A stretch of 64,000 bases of DNA from Prosthecobacter sp. SYSU 5D2 (GTDB lineage: Bacteria; Verrucomicrobiota; Verrucomicrobiia; Verrucomicrobiales; Verrucomicrobiaceae), in assembly GCF_039655865.1 (NCBI RefSeq), contig NZ_JBBYXL010000009.1, positions 239,664 through 303,663 on the forward strand, read 5' to 3'. The notes below the pieces were generated by a model. That model was given only the letters and a program-made list of their open reading frames with translations. It was not told the origin of the DNA and did not search any database. Below, piece after piece: positions 27,208-36,044 of the stretch (positions are counted from its first letter, which is position 1; every line of letters starts with the position of its first letter). Made by a program: the position numbers and the translations under genes.

Positions 27208-28218
27208 TCACACTCCGCACCCCACCTGGCACGCAGGAGCCAGCTCGCGGACTTCATCCGCCTCAGGTGCGCTCATGTCGGGATTGGGCTGCTGGGCGCT
27301 GAGGCCGAGTTCGGCGAGCAGGGCCAGGTCTTCATTGGCGCGAGGATTGGCGGCGGTGAGGAGCTTGTCGCCGTAGAAGATGGAATTGGCACCGGCGAAG
27401 AAGGCCAGGGCCTGGGCTTCGCGGCTGAGATTCGTGCGGCCGGCGCTAAGGCGCACCTTGGCGCGCGGGATGGCGATGCGGGTCACGGCGATCATGCGCA
27501 CCAGGGAGAAGCTGTCCACCTGGACGTTTTCGCTCATCGGCGTGCCTTTCATTGGCATGAGGGCATTGATGGGCACGCTCTCCGGATGCGGGTTGAAGTT
27601 GCTCAGCACTTCCAGCATTTTCAGGCGGTCCTCGATGGTCTCGCCCAGGCCCAGGATGCCGCCGCAGCAGACGGACATGCCGGCATCCTGCGCGTGGCGG
27701 ATGGTGCTCAGCCGGTCGTCATAGGTGTGGGTGCTGACGATGTTCGGGTAATGCTCCGGGCTGGTGTCAATGTTATGGTTATAGGCGGTGACGCCAGCTT
27801 CCTTTAAAATGGCGGCTTCTTCCGCGCCCAGCTGGCCCAGGGTCACGCAGACCTCCATGCCGAGCGTGGAGACGTCCTTCACGATGTCCACCACCTGGTC
27901 GAATTTCTGCGTGCCCACGCGCACGCCCTTCCAGGCGGCCCCCATGCAGAAGCGGGTGGAGCCATTGGCCCGGGCGGCCCGCGCGCGCTCCATGACCAGG
28001 TCCTTTTCCATCAGCTTTTCCGCCTGCACACCGGTGCTGTAGCGGGCGCTCTGGGCGCAGTAGCCGCAGTCCTCACTGCAGCCGCCGGTCTTGATGCTCA
28101 GCAGCGTGCAGAGCTGCACTTCGTTATTGGTCCAGTGCTCCTCATGGATGGCACGCGCCTGCTTGATGAGGTCAAAAAACGGCTGGTGGTAGATGCGGTG
28201 GAGATCGGCGTAGTTCAT
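27208..28218 (-). CDS. bioB: Biotin synthase
   Basis: 336 residues from MNYADLHRIYHQPF; the open frame extends to 28323 without family resemblance. Radical-SAM enzyme that converts dethiobiotin to biotin. The 4Fe-4S motif is GGCSEDCGYCAQSARY (Cys ~47, 51, 54). ARANGSTRFCMGAAWK, GMEVCVTLGQL, YNHNIDTSPEHYPNI, GGILGLGETIEDR, RLSAGRTNLSREAQALAFFAGANSIF-type sequence in two parts, and GDKLLTAANP are present. No other biotin gene lies in the window. Confidence 0.97.
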   Translation of the reverse strand: MNYADLHRIYHQPFFDLIKQARAIHEEHWTNNEVQLCTLLSIKTGGCSEDCGYCAQSARYSTGVQAEKLMEKDLVMERARAARANGSTRFCMGAAWKGVRVGTQKFDQVVDIVKDVSTLGMEVCVTLGQLGAEEAAILKEAGVTAYNHNIDTSPEHYPNIVSTHTYDDRLSTIRHAQDAGMSVCCGGILGLGETIEDRLKMLEVLSNFNPHPESVPINALMPMKGTPMSENVQVDSFSLVRMIAVTRIAIPRAKVRLSAGRTNLSREAQALAFFAGANSIFYGDKLLTAANPRANEDLALLAELGLSAQQPNPDMSAPEADEVRELAPACQVGCGV

Positions 28219-28310
28219 GCGCAGGTTGCTAAAAGCAGTCTTGCCACGAAACGGGGCAATGGGCAAAACGAATTTGGCTTTTCCCTCTTCACTGCATATC
28301 TGCCCGGTCG

Positions 28311-29045
28311 CTACTGCGTCCATCTCCCGCCCTGGCCCAGGGCCACCTTCCAGCCGCGCAGGTGCATGAAGGAGTAGTCCGTCTTGCCGATGGCGCCGAT
28401 CATGGGCACACCGGTGGCTTTTTTCCAGGCGCGGCTCATGCTCTCCCCCGTGTGGCAGCCCCAGCTATGGCAGTAGGCCCCGCGGGCAAAGGCGCTGCGG
28501 CTCAGCTTGGACAGGTCGTTTTCATGCAGCCAGACGGTGGAGGCCGCATACACCTCGGAGCTGTAATCAAACAGGAAGCAATGCTTGTTCGAGTGCCCGT
28601 AAAACTCAAAACCGGAGATCTTGTTGCGCCCGCGCGAGACCTGCCCGCCGCCCCGGTTGATGTAGTTAATCAGCTCATCCTGGCTGCGAAACCAGACGAG
28701 GTTGATGCCATAGGTGCGCTGCACGGACTCCACATGGCTGGTCAGCGGATCCCGGTCCTCCCCTGCCCGGCGCAGGTAGCTGTCGCGATACACCAGCCAG
28801 GTGATGATCGTCCCCTTAGGCTGCGTGCGCTGCAGCTCCTGCATGCGCACCCGCGCCGGCCGGACGAAGTTTCCCCACCAGCGGTCATGCTGCTGGGAGG
28901 GCTGGCGCAGGTCCTCCCACTTCCGCAAGGCCGGGCCGCCGGAGCAGATGATGTACTCATTCTGAGCCTGGGCGGTGGTGGCGCTCAGGGCCAGCATCGT
29001 CAGGAGCAGCAGGACAGCTTTGACCAAAAAAGGACGGGGGGACAT
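28311..29045 (-). CDS. Secreted protein of unknown function with possible His-Cys catalytic dyad
   Basis: 244 residues with a signal peptide (VKAVLLLLTMLALSATTAQA). I do not recognise the family with certainty. The mature part contains EYIICSGGPALRKWEDLR, IITWLVYRDSYLRR, then ISGFEFYGHSNKHC (His ~151) and RGAYCHSWGCHTGESMSRAW (Cys ~192 and ~197). A His after a hydrophobic strand, then a Cys in a small-residue loop after the next strand, resembles the layout of caspase-like (clan CD) and related H-C folds. This is pattern inference only. Confidence 0.6.
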   Translation of the reverse strand: MSPRPFLVKAVLLLLTMLALSATTAQAQNEYIICSGGPALRKWEDLRQPSQQHDRWWGNFVRPARVRMQELQRTQPKGTIITWLVYRDSYLRRAGEDRDPLTSHVESVQRTYGINLVWFRSQDELINYINRGGGQVSRGRNKISGFEFYGHSNKHCFLFDYSSEVYAASTVWLHENDLSKLSRSAFARGAYCHSWGCHTGESMSRAWKKATGVPMIGAIGKTDYSFMHLRGWKVALGQGGRWTQ

Positions 29046-29082
29046 GGCGGAGAATAAAGGCAGCCAGCCGCGCAGGCAACGC

Positions 29083-29817
29083 CTACTTCAGCGGCACCAG
29101 GTTGAAATCTTTGAACTGGACGATCATCGGCGGGCCCTGGTGGATCTGCAGGCCCAGCAGCCCTTCCTTCGGCGCGTTGGCCACGTCCTCATCCGTCACG
29201 TCCACGGTCTGCATGCCATTGATGAAATGCTGCACATGGTTTCCCTTGGCGACGATTTTATACTCATTCCAGTCCTCGCTTTTGATCGCCGCCTGGATGG
29301 CATCGCTATCGCCCACCGTGCCTGCCTTTTCCACCACCGGCTTCGGCTTCTTGGCCCCTTCCGGAGCCGGTTTGATGATGGTTTTCTCCCCGCGCAGCGC
29401 CAGGATGCCCCGGCCCTTTTCCTCATAAAGAATGCCGCTGTACTTCGTCCCCGCTTCGAAGTCCGCCTGGTAACCGCTCAGCACCGGGCCGAAAGCGCCT
29501 GCCTCCAGCTCCTTGCTGCGATACTGCACCCCGGAATTGCCCTTCTCCAGGCGATATTTAAAGGTCAGCTCAAAGTCCCCCACCGTGCCGCCCTTCCACA
29601 CCAGGAACGTGTTGTGCTTGATGATCCCCTTCGTCGGGTCCGCCGGGTCCGGCGGCGTGATGCCCGTGATGGCCCCATCCTTCACACTCCACAGGTCCAT
29701 GTTCCCCTCCCAGCCCGTGAGATCTTGGCCATTGAAGACCTGGACAGGCTCAGCAGCAGAAGCAGAAACAGCGAAGGCCAGCGCGGCCAGTGCAGGAATG
29801 AGGAAACGTGTTTTCAT
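29083..29817 (-). CDS. Secreted DUF1080 (3-keto-disaccharide hydrolase-like) protein
   Basis: 244 residues with a signal peptide (MKTRFLIPALAALAFAVSAS). It opens VFNGQDLTGWEGNMDLWSVK and has FLVWKGGTVGDFELTFKYRL, GNSGVQYRSKE, DWNEYKIVAKGNHVQHFING and a GLLGLQIHQGPPMIVQFKDF end, the signature of the concanavalin-like DUF1080 family expanded in Verrucomicrobia and Planctomycetes. Some members hydrolyse 3-keto-glycosides; most are uncharacterised. It stands between two unrelated secreted unknowns. Confidence 0.9.
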   Translation of the reverse strand: MKTRFLIPALAALAFAVSASAAEPVQVFNGQDLTGWEGNMDLWSVKDGAITGITPPDPADPTKGIIKHNTFLVWKGGTVGDFELTFKYRLEKGNSGVQYRSKELEAGAFGPVLSGYQADFEAGTKYSGILYEEKGRGILALRGEKTIIKPAPEGAKKPKPVVEKAGTVGDSDAIQAAIKSEDWNEYKIVAKGNHVQHFINGMQTVDVTDEDVANAPKEGLLGLQIHQGPPMIVQFKDFNLVPLK

Positions 29818-30002
29818 GGTTGGGTCGGGTCGGTAACGGGCCGTTGTAACGTGTGGGAAGAGGTGTGTCTATCGGATTGAGGAGAGTCGAGGACGGTTGG
29901 GGCTGGGAGTCGCGCGGTCACCCACGCTCAGAGAGGTTTAACAAACCGGTTCCACAGTGCACTTGAAATGAAACTCAAATCTTGGTTGTGGATAGCAGCT
30001 GC

Positions 30003-30617
30003 TCATGGCGCTGGAACGGTAATGTCTCGGAGCTGAAGCTCTCCGCTCTGATCGAAACTGTAGTGGAAATGAAGCTCTCCCTCGAAGCCGCTCAAACCAT
30101 GCTTCGAGTAGTCGAGATTCCAATCGGGGACATAGCCCCAAACGCGTTGCAAAAGGGTACCGTCCTGAGCGAAGGTGATCTCCGAGCCGGGGTTTGCCGA
30201 TCTCTGAAGAACTTCCAAATTCTTGCCCTTTGGATGGGTTGTCGCGGCTGGCAGGGACAAGGGAGTGGCTCGCCGGTCTCGAATCCGGTAAATCTGTGAT
30301 GAGCTCATCAGACGACCGGTGCGGAAGTTCACAATGAGTATCGCAGAGTCGGCAGACCAGACACAGTGAACGTTCTCGGTGGTGGTGCCCCACGTGCCTC
30401 CTGAAGAAGACACCTCCTCAAGCGGACCAATCCTGCGTCCTGTGGTCTGATCAATCAGGAGAACCGTGTCATCTGCCTCATCAATAAACTCGGTCTTCTG
30501 GGGAAACACCGCGACCGCAAGCTTCTTGTCAGGCGATAGACCGCCCTCCGTGACGACCCACTCACCGCCAAAGGCAAGACTGCTGAGCAGAGCTAGCGCT
30601 GTGAGGATGATTCGCAT
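30003..30617 (-). CDS. Secreted hypothetical protein
   Basis: 204 residues with a signal peptide (MRIILTALALLSSLAFG). The mature part has GGLSPDKKLAVAVFPQK, DTVLLIDQTTGRRIGPLEEV, VHCVWSADSAILIVNFR and FHYSFDQSGELQLRDI, which read like beta-propeller-type strands. Family not recognised. Base composition is less GC-rich than the flanking genes, so it may be accessory. Confidence 0.6.
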   Translation of the reverse strand: MRIILTALALLSSLAFGGEWVVTEGGLSPDKKLAVAVFPQKTEFIDEADDTVLLIDQTTGRRIGPLEEVSSSGGTWGTTTENVHCVWSADSAILIVNFRTGRLMSSSQIYRIRDRRATPLSLPAATTHPKGKNLEVLQRSANPGSEITFAQDGTLLQRVWGYVPDWNLDYSKHGLSGFEGELHFHYSFDQSGELQLRDITVPAP

Positions 30618-30666
30618 GGCTGCTGGTGCTTTTATTCGAACTCGTTTGTGGAATCAAGCCACCGCC

Positions 30667-31065
30667 TCAGGAGATCGCTCCCCACTCACCCTGAAAAGTT
30701 CCCTGCTTGCACTTCGGACACGTACGGGCCTCCAGCTTCTGAGTGTCCAACAGCTCGCTGCGCCGGCAGCCCGTGCACTTCATCGGGTCACGTTCCGGAT
30801 CCCGCCGCGTCTGCCGTCCACAGTGCAGGCAGATGAGGCTCGACTCACAACCGCCTCGCTCGTTCCAGAAAGCCAGGTAGTCCTTTTCGTTCACCTCAAA
30901 ACCACTCGTCTCCTGAAGATAAAACTCGCGGGCCGCTCCGTCACCTCCTGGATGATAAAAGAAGTGCCGCTCGCCCGATCCGTCCATCAGGTACGGATTG
31001 CCATCGCTCCAGGACTCGACCTTGAAGCCGCAGACGTTGCAGGAGAAGTCAGTGCATTCAGCCAT
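30667..31065 (-). CDS. Zinc-ribbon hypothetical protein
   Basis: 132 residues with three likely metal-binding pairs: CNVCGF near the N-terminus, CLHCGR with CTGCRR in the middle, and CPKCKQG near the C-terminus. No signal peptide. Multiple CxxC ribbons suggest a zinc-binding cytoplasmic protein; no family was recognised. Confidence 0.6.
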   Translation of the reverse strand: MAECTDFSCNVCGFKVESWSDGNPYLMDGSGERHFFYHPGGDGAAREFYLQETSGFEVNEKDYLAFWNERGGCESSLICLHCGRQTRRDPERDPMKCTGCRRSELLDTQKLEARTCPKCKQGTFQGEWGAIS

Positions 31066-31191
31066 GGAGTGTAAGGTTCGGTGAATGACTGTGTCACGAA
31101 CAAGATGGACTTTGGTTCAAACATTCAAGTGACATAGTGGTAGAAATTTCCAGCGCGAACTCAATACCCAAACGCCACTTATCAGCCCCCC

Positions 31192-33186
31192 TCAATTCAA
31201 ATCCAGGTCATTCACCTTCTTGCTGGTCTTCTTCACCTTGGCGGGGCCGTGGTCGGGGTGGAGGCCGAGGGTGCGGGGGGTGCCGGGGCGGAGGGGGCCG
31301 GCGTTGAGGGCGTAGGGGTTCGCGGCGATGACGGCGGTGATCTCCTCCCAGTTGGCTTTGACCTGGCGGGCGATGGCGGGGTCTTTCTTTTTCCAGTAGC
31401 CTGCCATGAGGCGGAGGTTTTCTGCCTGGAGGCGGGTGTAGGTGAGGCCGGCCTGGACAAAGGCGACGCGACGGGCGTGAATGGAATCCGCTGGCACGGC
31501 GGCGGCGGCGCGGGTGAGGCGGGCCTGGGAGGCGGCGAGCAGTTCCGGCGTGTAGAGGTCCTGGAGCTGGAAGACGGTGGCTTCGCCCTCCTGGGCGGTG
31601 AAGGCCATGCGGGCTTTTTCGAGCTCGTCGAAGTATTCGCGGACGGGCGCGGAGGCGGGGCCGAAGGCGCGGGTGTAGTAGTCATCCAGGAGGGCGGCGG
31701 CATCGGCCTGGGGATTCCAGACGAGCTGGGCCATGACGTAGAGCTGCGGTCCCTGGGTGGCCCAGTGCTCCCACACGCCGTCAATGAAAATGCCCACGCA
31801 GTTGGCGGCGGCCACGTCTTTGATGTCGCGGATGGTCTGCTGGGTGGACAGGTCCGGCAGGCCCTGCTGCCATCCGGCGGGGCTGCCGGTATTGGGCCGC
31901 CACATCATGGCGGGCACGATGCCGGCCCAGGCCTCGAACTGCTGGCGGTAGGTATCGCCACGGGTGGAGCCGCGATCCACCAGGCCGGTGCGGCCAAAGA
32001 AATTCGCCACGATGGACATGATGACATTGTCCGCCGGGCGGGCCTTGACGGGCGCGGGGCGGGAATGGCCATAGCTGAGCATGAGCACCCGGTAGTCCTT
32101 GCCCGGATACTTTTCCTTCAGCAGTGCGCCCAGCTTGTTGGCAAAGGTGACATCGCGGTCGCTGGTGGCGGGGCGCTCCTCGGCGTATTTTTTGAAATGG
32201 AACAGGCGCGGCTCGCCATCAGGATGATCCCAGGCGGTGCAGTTTTCACACACGCAGTGGCCGCTGGACCAGCCGTCATTGGGGGAGGCATTGAAGACGG
32301 TGAGGTGGGGATCCTGGGCGAGATCCGCCGCGACATCCTGCAGCCAGAGGTCCCACACCTTGGGATTGGTCATGCACAGCTTGGCATTGCGCGGCGTGGG
32401 GAAGCCGCTGCGGGTGCCGTCCGGCTGGAGGGCAAATATTTCCGGATGTTTTTCATGGTAGCGGTCCCACCAGTCGCCAAAGCCATGCCCGCCCTCCATG
32501 GAAAGGGAGCCGAGTTGCAGCCGCTGGCGCATCGTCCAGTCATGGGCGCGGCCATAGCCTTTGTTCCCCAGCGATGAAAAATTAAACACGCCTTCCCGCG
32601 AGCGGATCTGCGGATGGTAACGCTTCTCCATGGGCGCGATGACAATGGTCTCCCGCGCGACCACGTCCTCCCCCAGATCCCCCGGCCAAAACCAGCGCAC
32701 GCCGAGCTGCTCCTGGAGAAAGGTATAGACCGCATTCAGCGTGCCATACTCCTGCTGCATGCCGGTGATCTTTCCCTCCTTCGTCACCACGTCCATCTTG
32801 GCCGGATCCCACCGGTCCCGCCCGGCGATGACCAGGTGGTTTTCATTGGCCGTGATGAGGATTTCCTCCGGATGCTGAAACTCGAAGTCCGTCTGCGGAA
32901 ACAGCGTCTTCAGCACCGGTTGATAACCCACCCAGATGGCGCGCTCCGGCAAGGGCTGCGGGCTGCCATCCAGCACCGGTGGCAGCACACCGCTGATCTT
33001 TTGAACCGCCTCCGCCAGCTCCACCGCTGCCGCCCGCGTGCGTGGCGGCGCGTCCGCAAAAACAATGATCGGCGCCGGTGCGACGGTTTTGGAAACCAGC
33101 GTCAGATTTGCTGCCGCTATGCCAGGCACGATGCAGCCCACCGAAAATAGAACACCGAGAGGAAGGAACCGGAGCGCGTGTTTCAT
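31192..33186 (-). CDS. Secreted DUF4838 protein (glycoside-hydrolase-like)
   Basis: 664 residues with a signal peptide ending near PGIAAAN. An N-terminal alpha-glucuronidase-N-like domain (PPRTRAAAVELAEAVQKISG, ERAIWVGYQPVL) precedes GTLNAVYTFLQEQLGVRWFW and the central DUF4838 domain. That domain shows HPEIFALQPDGTR, AKLCMTNPKVWDLWLQDVAA, SPNDGWSSGHCVCENC, LMLSYGHSRPAP and IFIDGVWEHWATQGPQLYVM. The protein ends in a helical region. Polysaccharide degradation is likely but the activity is unproven. Confidence 0.85.
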   Translation of the reverse strand: MKHALRFLPLGVLFSVGCIVPGIAAANLTLVSKTVAPAPIIVFADAPPRTRAAAVELAEAVQKISGVLPPVLDGSPQPLPERAIWVGYQPVLKTLFPQTDFEFQHPEEILITANENHLVIAGRDRWDPAKMDVVTKEGKITGMQQEYGTLNAVYTFLQEQLGVRWFWPGDLGEDVVARETIVIAPMEKRYHPQIRSREGVFNFSSLGNKGYGRAHDWTMRQRLQLGSLSMEGGHGFGDWWDRYHEKHPEIFALQPDGTRSGFPTPRNAKLCMTNPKVWDLWLQDVAADLAQDPHLTVFNASPNDGWSSGHCVCENCTAWDHPDGEPRLFHFKKYAEERPATSDRDVTFANKLGALLKEKYPGKDYRVLMLSYGHSRPAPVKARPADNVIMSIVANFFGRTGLVDRGSTRGDTYRQQFEAWAGIVPAMMWRPNTGSPAGWQQGLPDLSTQQTIRDIKDVAAANCVGIFIDGVWEHWATQGPQLYVMAQLVWNPQADAAALLDDYYTRAFGPASAPVREYFDELEKARMAFTAQEGEATVFQLQDLYTPELLAASQARLTRAAAAVPADSIHARRVAFVQAGLTYTRLQAENLRLMAGYWKKKDPAIARQVKANWEEITAVIAANPYALNAGPLRPGTPRTLGLHPDHGPAKVKKTSKKVNDLDLN

Positions 33187-33347
33187 GCGCTGATATCAAC
33201 GGGAGAGGATGGGCGGCCTATCAGAGAATGATGCAAGGAGGTGTGAGGAGGGTTTGCAAGGAGGATCTTCCGATTAAAATTCCGCAGCTGCCTGACCGCC
33301 GTTCCCTTGTTCGTGACCTTCACTGGCTGGGAAGATGAAGGTCCCGT

Positions 33348-33403
33348 ACAAGGTGTGAGGCCGTCCCGGCCTCAGGTGGAGGGCAGGATGCCCACACTCC
33401 TTG
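33348..33403 (+). repeat. Dispersed double-hairpin repeat, copy 2
   Basis: 56-base unit with hairpins GAGGCCG/CGGCCTC (33357-33373) and GGGCA/TGCCC (33381-33393). Compared with the inverted copy at 27131-27185, base changes in the first stem are compensated on both arms. It lies upstream of dtd. Confidence 0.75.
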
Positions 33404-33463
33404 GCGCCGCCAGATTCCCTTGCATGCCGGGCAGCGCAGTTCACAAATGGCGTTGATCTTTCC

Positions 33464-33910
33464 ATGCGCGCGCTGATTCAACGTTCCAGGCAGGCCTCCG
33501 TGACCATCGCGGGGGAGGTGGTGGCCACGATTTCACACGGTCTGGTGGTGCTGCTGGGCGTGGAGCAGGAGGACACGGCGGAGGATGCGGAATGGCTGGC
33601 GGGAAAGATCGCCCAGATGCGCATCTTTGGCGATGCGGAGGGCAAGATGAACCTCAGTGTGAAGGACGTGGGCGGCGCGGTGCTGGTGGTGAGCCAGTTC
33701 ACACTTCATTCGAGCACGAAAAAAGGCAACCGGCCCGGCTTTACGAAAGCGGCGCGGCCGGAGGTGGCCATCCCGCTGTATGAGCAGTTCCTTACCCTCA
33801 TGCGGCAGGAGGTGCCGGTGCAGTGCGGCGTCTTCGGCGCGGACATGCAGGTGGCCCTCATCAATGACGGGCCGGTCACCATCTGGATGGATTCCAGGGC
33901 CAAGGAATAA
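33464..33910 (+). CDS. dtd: D-aminoacyl-tRNA deacylase
   Basis: 148 residues from [20 protein letters not shown], the family's start and usual length; an upstream in-frame start at 33401 is not supported. It removes D-amino acids wrongly attached to tRNA. Motifs: [20 protein letters not shown], the active-site [19 protein letters not shown], and [11 protein letters not shown] with the cis Gly-Pro. Confidence 0.96.
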   Translation: MRALIQRSRQASVTIAGEVVATISHGLVVLLGVEQEDTAEDAEWLAGKIAQMRIFGDAEGKMNLSVKDVGGAVLVVSQFTLHSSTKKGNRPGFTKAARPEVAIPLYEQFLTLMRQEVPVQCGVFGADMQVALINDGPVTIWMDSRAKE

Positions 33911-34003
33911 CCGAAAGTGAATAATAAAATCAAATTCGTCTTGCGCCGGAGGGGGTTAGGCTGAATTTCATCCCTTCCCCCCAACGATATTTTATCCTTC
34001 TCT

Positions 34004-34747
34004 ATGCGACGCCGCTCCAATCCCCTTTCCGAACGCAACATCAAACGCATCGACACCCGTAACGATGCCTCCAAACAGACGCATGGTTTCCAGGTCTGCA
34101 TCTCCCGCAACGGCTCCCTGCACACGAAGCACTTTTCCGACAGCCTGTATGGCGGCACCAAGGGCGCACTGAAAAAAGCCCGCGAATACCGCGACCAGCT
34201 CCTGGGCGAGATGCCGGAGATCGAAGCGAGCCGCATCGCCCACACGACGAATGCCAAAAACAAGAGCGGCCACGTAGGCATCTCCTACCGCAAATACAAG
34301 ACCGCCAAGAACAAGGTCACGCGCCTCATCGCCGTGTCCGTCCGTGCGGAAAAGGGCAAGACCGTCTCCAAAGTGTATCGTTATACGAAGGAAACCCACG
34401 ACGAAGTGCTGGCCGAGGCCATCGCCTTCCGTGAGGAGCTGCTGAATCAGCGCCTGTCCCGCGAAGGCGGCATCACCGGCATCATGAAGGCCAAGGCCCC
34501 GAAAGCCTCCAAAAAAGCCGCCCCCGTGAAAGCCGCCCCTGCCAAGAAAGCCGCTGCGAAAAAGGCTGCTCCTGCCAAAAAAGCAGCCCCGGCGAAGAAA
34601 GCCGCTCCCGCCAAAAAGGCCGCCCCGGTGAAGAAGGTGGCAGCGAAGAAAGCCGCCCCTGCTAAAAAGGCCGCCCCCGTGGCCAAGAAAGCTGCCCCGG
34701 CGGCCAAGAAGGCCGCTAAAAAAGCCGCCAAGAAGGCCAAGCGCTAA
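34004..34747 (+). CDS. AP2-like DNA-binding protein with histone-H1-like tail
   Basis: 247 residues. The front half holds two repeats in the style of AP2/arm-type integrase DNA-binding domains: HGFQVCISRNGSLHTKHFSD ending KKAREYRDQLLGEM, and SGHVGISYRKYKT...AVSVRAEKGKTVSKVYRY ending EAIAFREELLNQRL. From about residue 160 to the end the protein is almost only Lys, Ala and Pro, as repeats of KKAAPA, like histone-H1-type bacterial proteins. It probably binds DNA both through the folded domains and through the basic tail, as a nucleoid-associated protein. A terminator follows. Confidence 0.75.
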   Translation: MRRRSNPLSERNIKRIDTRNDASKQTHGFQVCISRNGSLHTKHFSDSLYGGTKGALKKAREYRDQLLGEMPEIEASRIAHTTNAKNKSGHVGISYRKYKTAKNKVTRLIAVSVRAEKGKTVSKVYRYTKETHDEVLAEAIAFREELLNQRLSREGGITGIMKAKAPKASKKAAPVKAAPAKKAAAKKAAPAKKAAPAKKAAPAKKAAPVKKVAAKKAAPAKKAAPVAKKAAPAAKKAAKKAAKKAKR

Positions 34748-34775
34748 TCCGCCGCAGCCGGTCTTTTGATCCACG

Positions 34776-34812
34776 AACGGGATGATGCCTCCGGGTGTCA
34801 TCCCGTTTTTTT
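34776..34812 (+). terminator. Rho-independent terminator after the H1-like gene
   Basis: AACGGGATGA (34776-34785) pairs with TCATCCCGTT (34798-34807), followed by T residues to 34812; it begins 29 bases after the stop. Confidence 0.92.
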
Positions 34813-35021
34813 GGCGGGTTCAGAATTGTTAATGCTGCAAAACACCCTCTTCAGCAGCCACCTACAGGCGTCAGGAAAGAACTCCAAGCTCCGTCTGCCA
34901 CAGTCGCTCAATTGGGCTCCAGCTGAGATCCCTGCCCGTCATGGAACTCCGAACTCAGTTCTCTCCTGGAGCCCGCAGGGCTGCCCTTCGGAATAACAGG
35001 AAGCTTGACATGAAGGGTGCA

Positions 35022-35987
35022 TTATCCTTCCCACAGGCCTAGCGCCATCAGAGCCATGAGGCGCGCCTCCCGGCTTTCAAATTTAAAATGAGCATCAATC
35101 ACGTAAGCAGCCTCGTCCGTATCGAAAAGCACATTGCCTTCGTGAATGTCCGTTACAGTCAGGTCGCCCGCTTCGCCACCATCCACCTTGAATTGATTGC
35201 TTCCTGAATCCCTGAGTCCCTTATCCTCCAACACCTTTACCAAGGCATCTTTTTGGATATGCCTGCCATCAATGAACGGCTGCGAAATGACAATGAACCA
35301 AGTCTCCTCTTCTTCGTAAAAACCTTCGAGATGAACATCGTCTCCAAACACAAAATTGGAGAGAAGATGATCCGTCAGATAGTCAAACAATGAGTCTGTC
35401 GGTTTATAAAATATATCCCCTGTGTGCGGATTAAAATCTCGAGGGTCGTAAGACTTCAGGACGAGACCTCGATCAATGAGCACTCCCACCCGATGCTCCA
35501 TGCCGCTGTCGAGAAAGTTTTTCTCAATAAGGCCCGTCACGCCTTTGGCATCCAGAATTAGCCCTGTGTTCCTGGCGAACTCGCCGATTGCGCGAATTTC
35601 TTGCTCTCGCGGATCTCCAGAATCACCTGCATGGTTGGTTTGCGGCGAACCAAGTAATGAAGCCGCCGCGCTTCTGAGAAGCCCTTTCGGACCTCCGAAA
35701 GAGGCATGAGCGGCATAGATTCTGTCTTTTCCTGCGGCATAGAGCGGTTCCAGTTCTGGAATAAGAAAGTCGATTTCAGGCGTTGTTTCAAGGGAAAAGG
35801 GTGTCCTTGAGATCAGGTGGACCTCAGCTTCAACGGCTTCGATTTGAGAAGTATGTTCGCTCAAGCCAGAACTATCCTTCAAAAAGCGTTCAATGTCCGG
35901 GAAACTTGAACTTGAGCGAAAGTTTAATCCACGCCCCCTTGAGCAATGACCGGATAAGCCATGCCGGGGTGCATATGATGGCACCAT
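35022..35987 (-). CDS. Polyvalent-protein-type kinase-like protein
   Basis: About 321 residues from the ATG at 35987; the open frame continues further upstream, but that part lies antisense to the ankyrin gene. The start is uncertain because no good ribosome binding site is seen, and the N-terminus may be truncated. Features: IYAAHASFGGPKGLLRS, VGVLIDRGLVLKSYDPRDFN, LLSNFVFGDDVHLEGFYEEE, WFIVISQPFIDGRHIQKD and VTDIHEGNVLFDTDEAAYVI. The last resembles the H-x-x-N catalytic loop and metal Asp of small-molecule and phage polyvalent kinases. Base composition is lower in GC than its neighbours, which fits transfer. Confidence 0.6.
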   Translation of the reverse strand: MVPSYAPRHGLSGHCSRGRGLNFRSSSSFPDIERFLKDSSGLSEHTSQIEAVEAEVHLISRTPFSLETTPEIDFLIPELEPLYAAGKDRIYAAHASFGGPKGLLRSAAASLLGSPQTNHAGDSGDPREQEIRAIGEFARNTGLILDAKGVTGLIEKNFLDSGMEHRVGVLIDRGLVLKSYDPRDFNPHTGDIFYKPTDSLFDYLTDHLLSNFVFGDDVHLEGFYEEEETWFIVISQPFIDGRHIQKDALVKVLEDKGLRDSGSNQFKVDGGEAGDLTVTDIHEGNVLFDTDEAAYVIDAHFKFESREARLMALMALGLWEG

Positions 35988-36044
35988 TGCTGCCGTCACT
36001 CTTCCCTTTTGTCCTGCCTGATTTGCGTTAGGATGGACCGGCTT

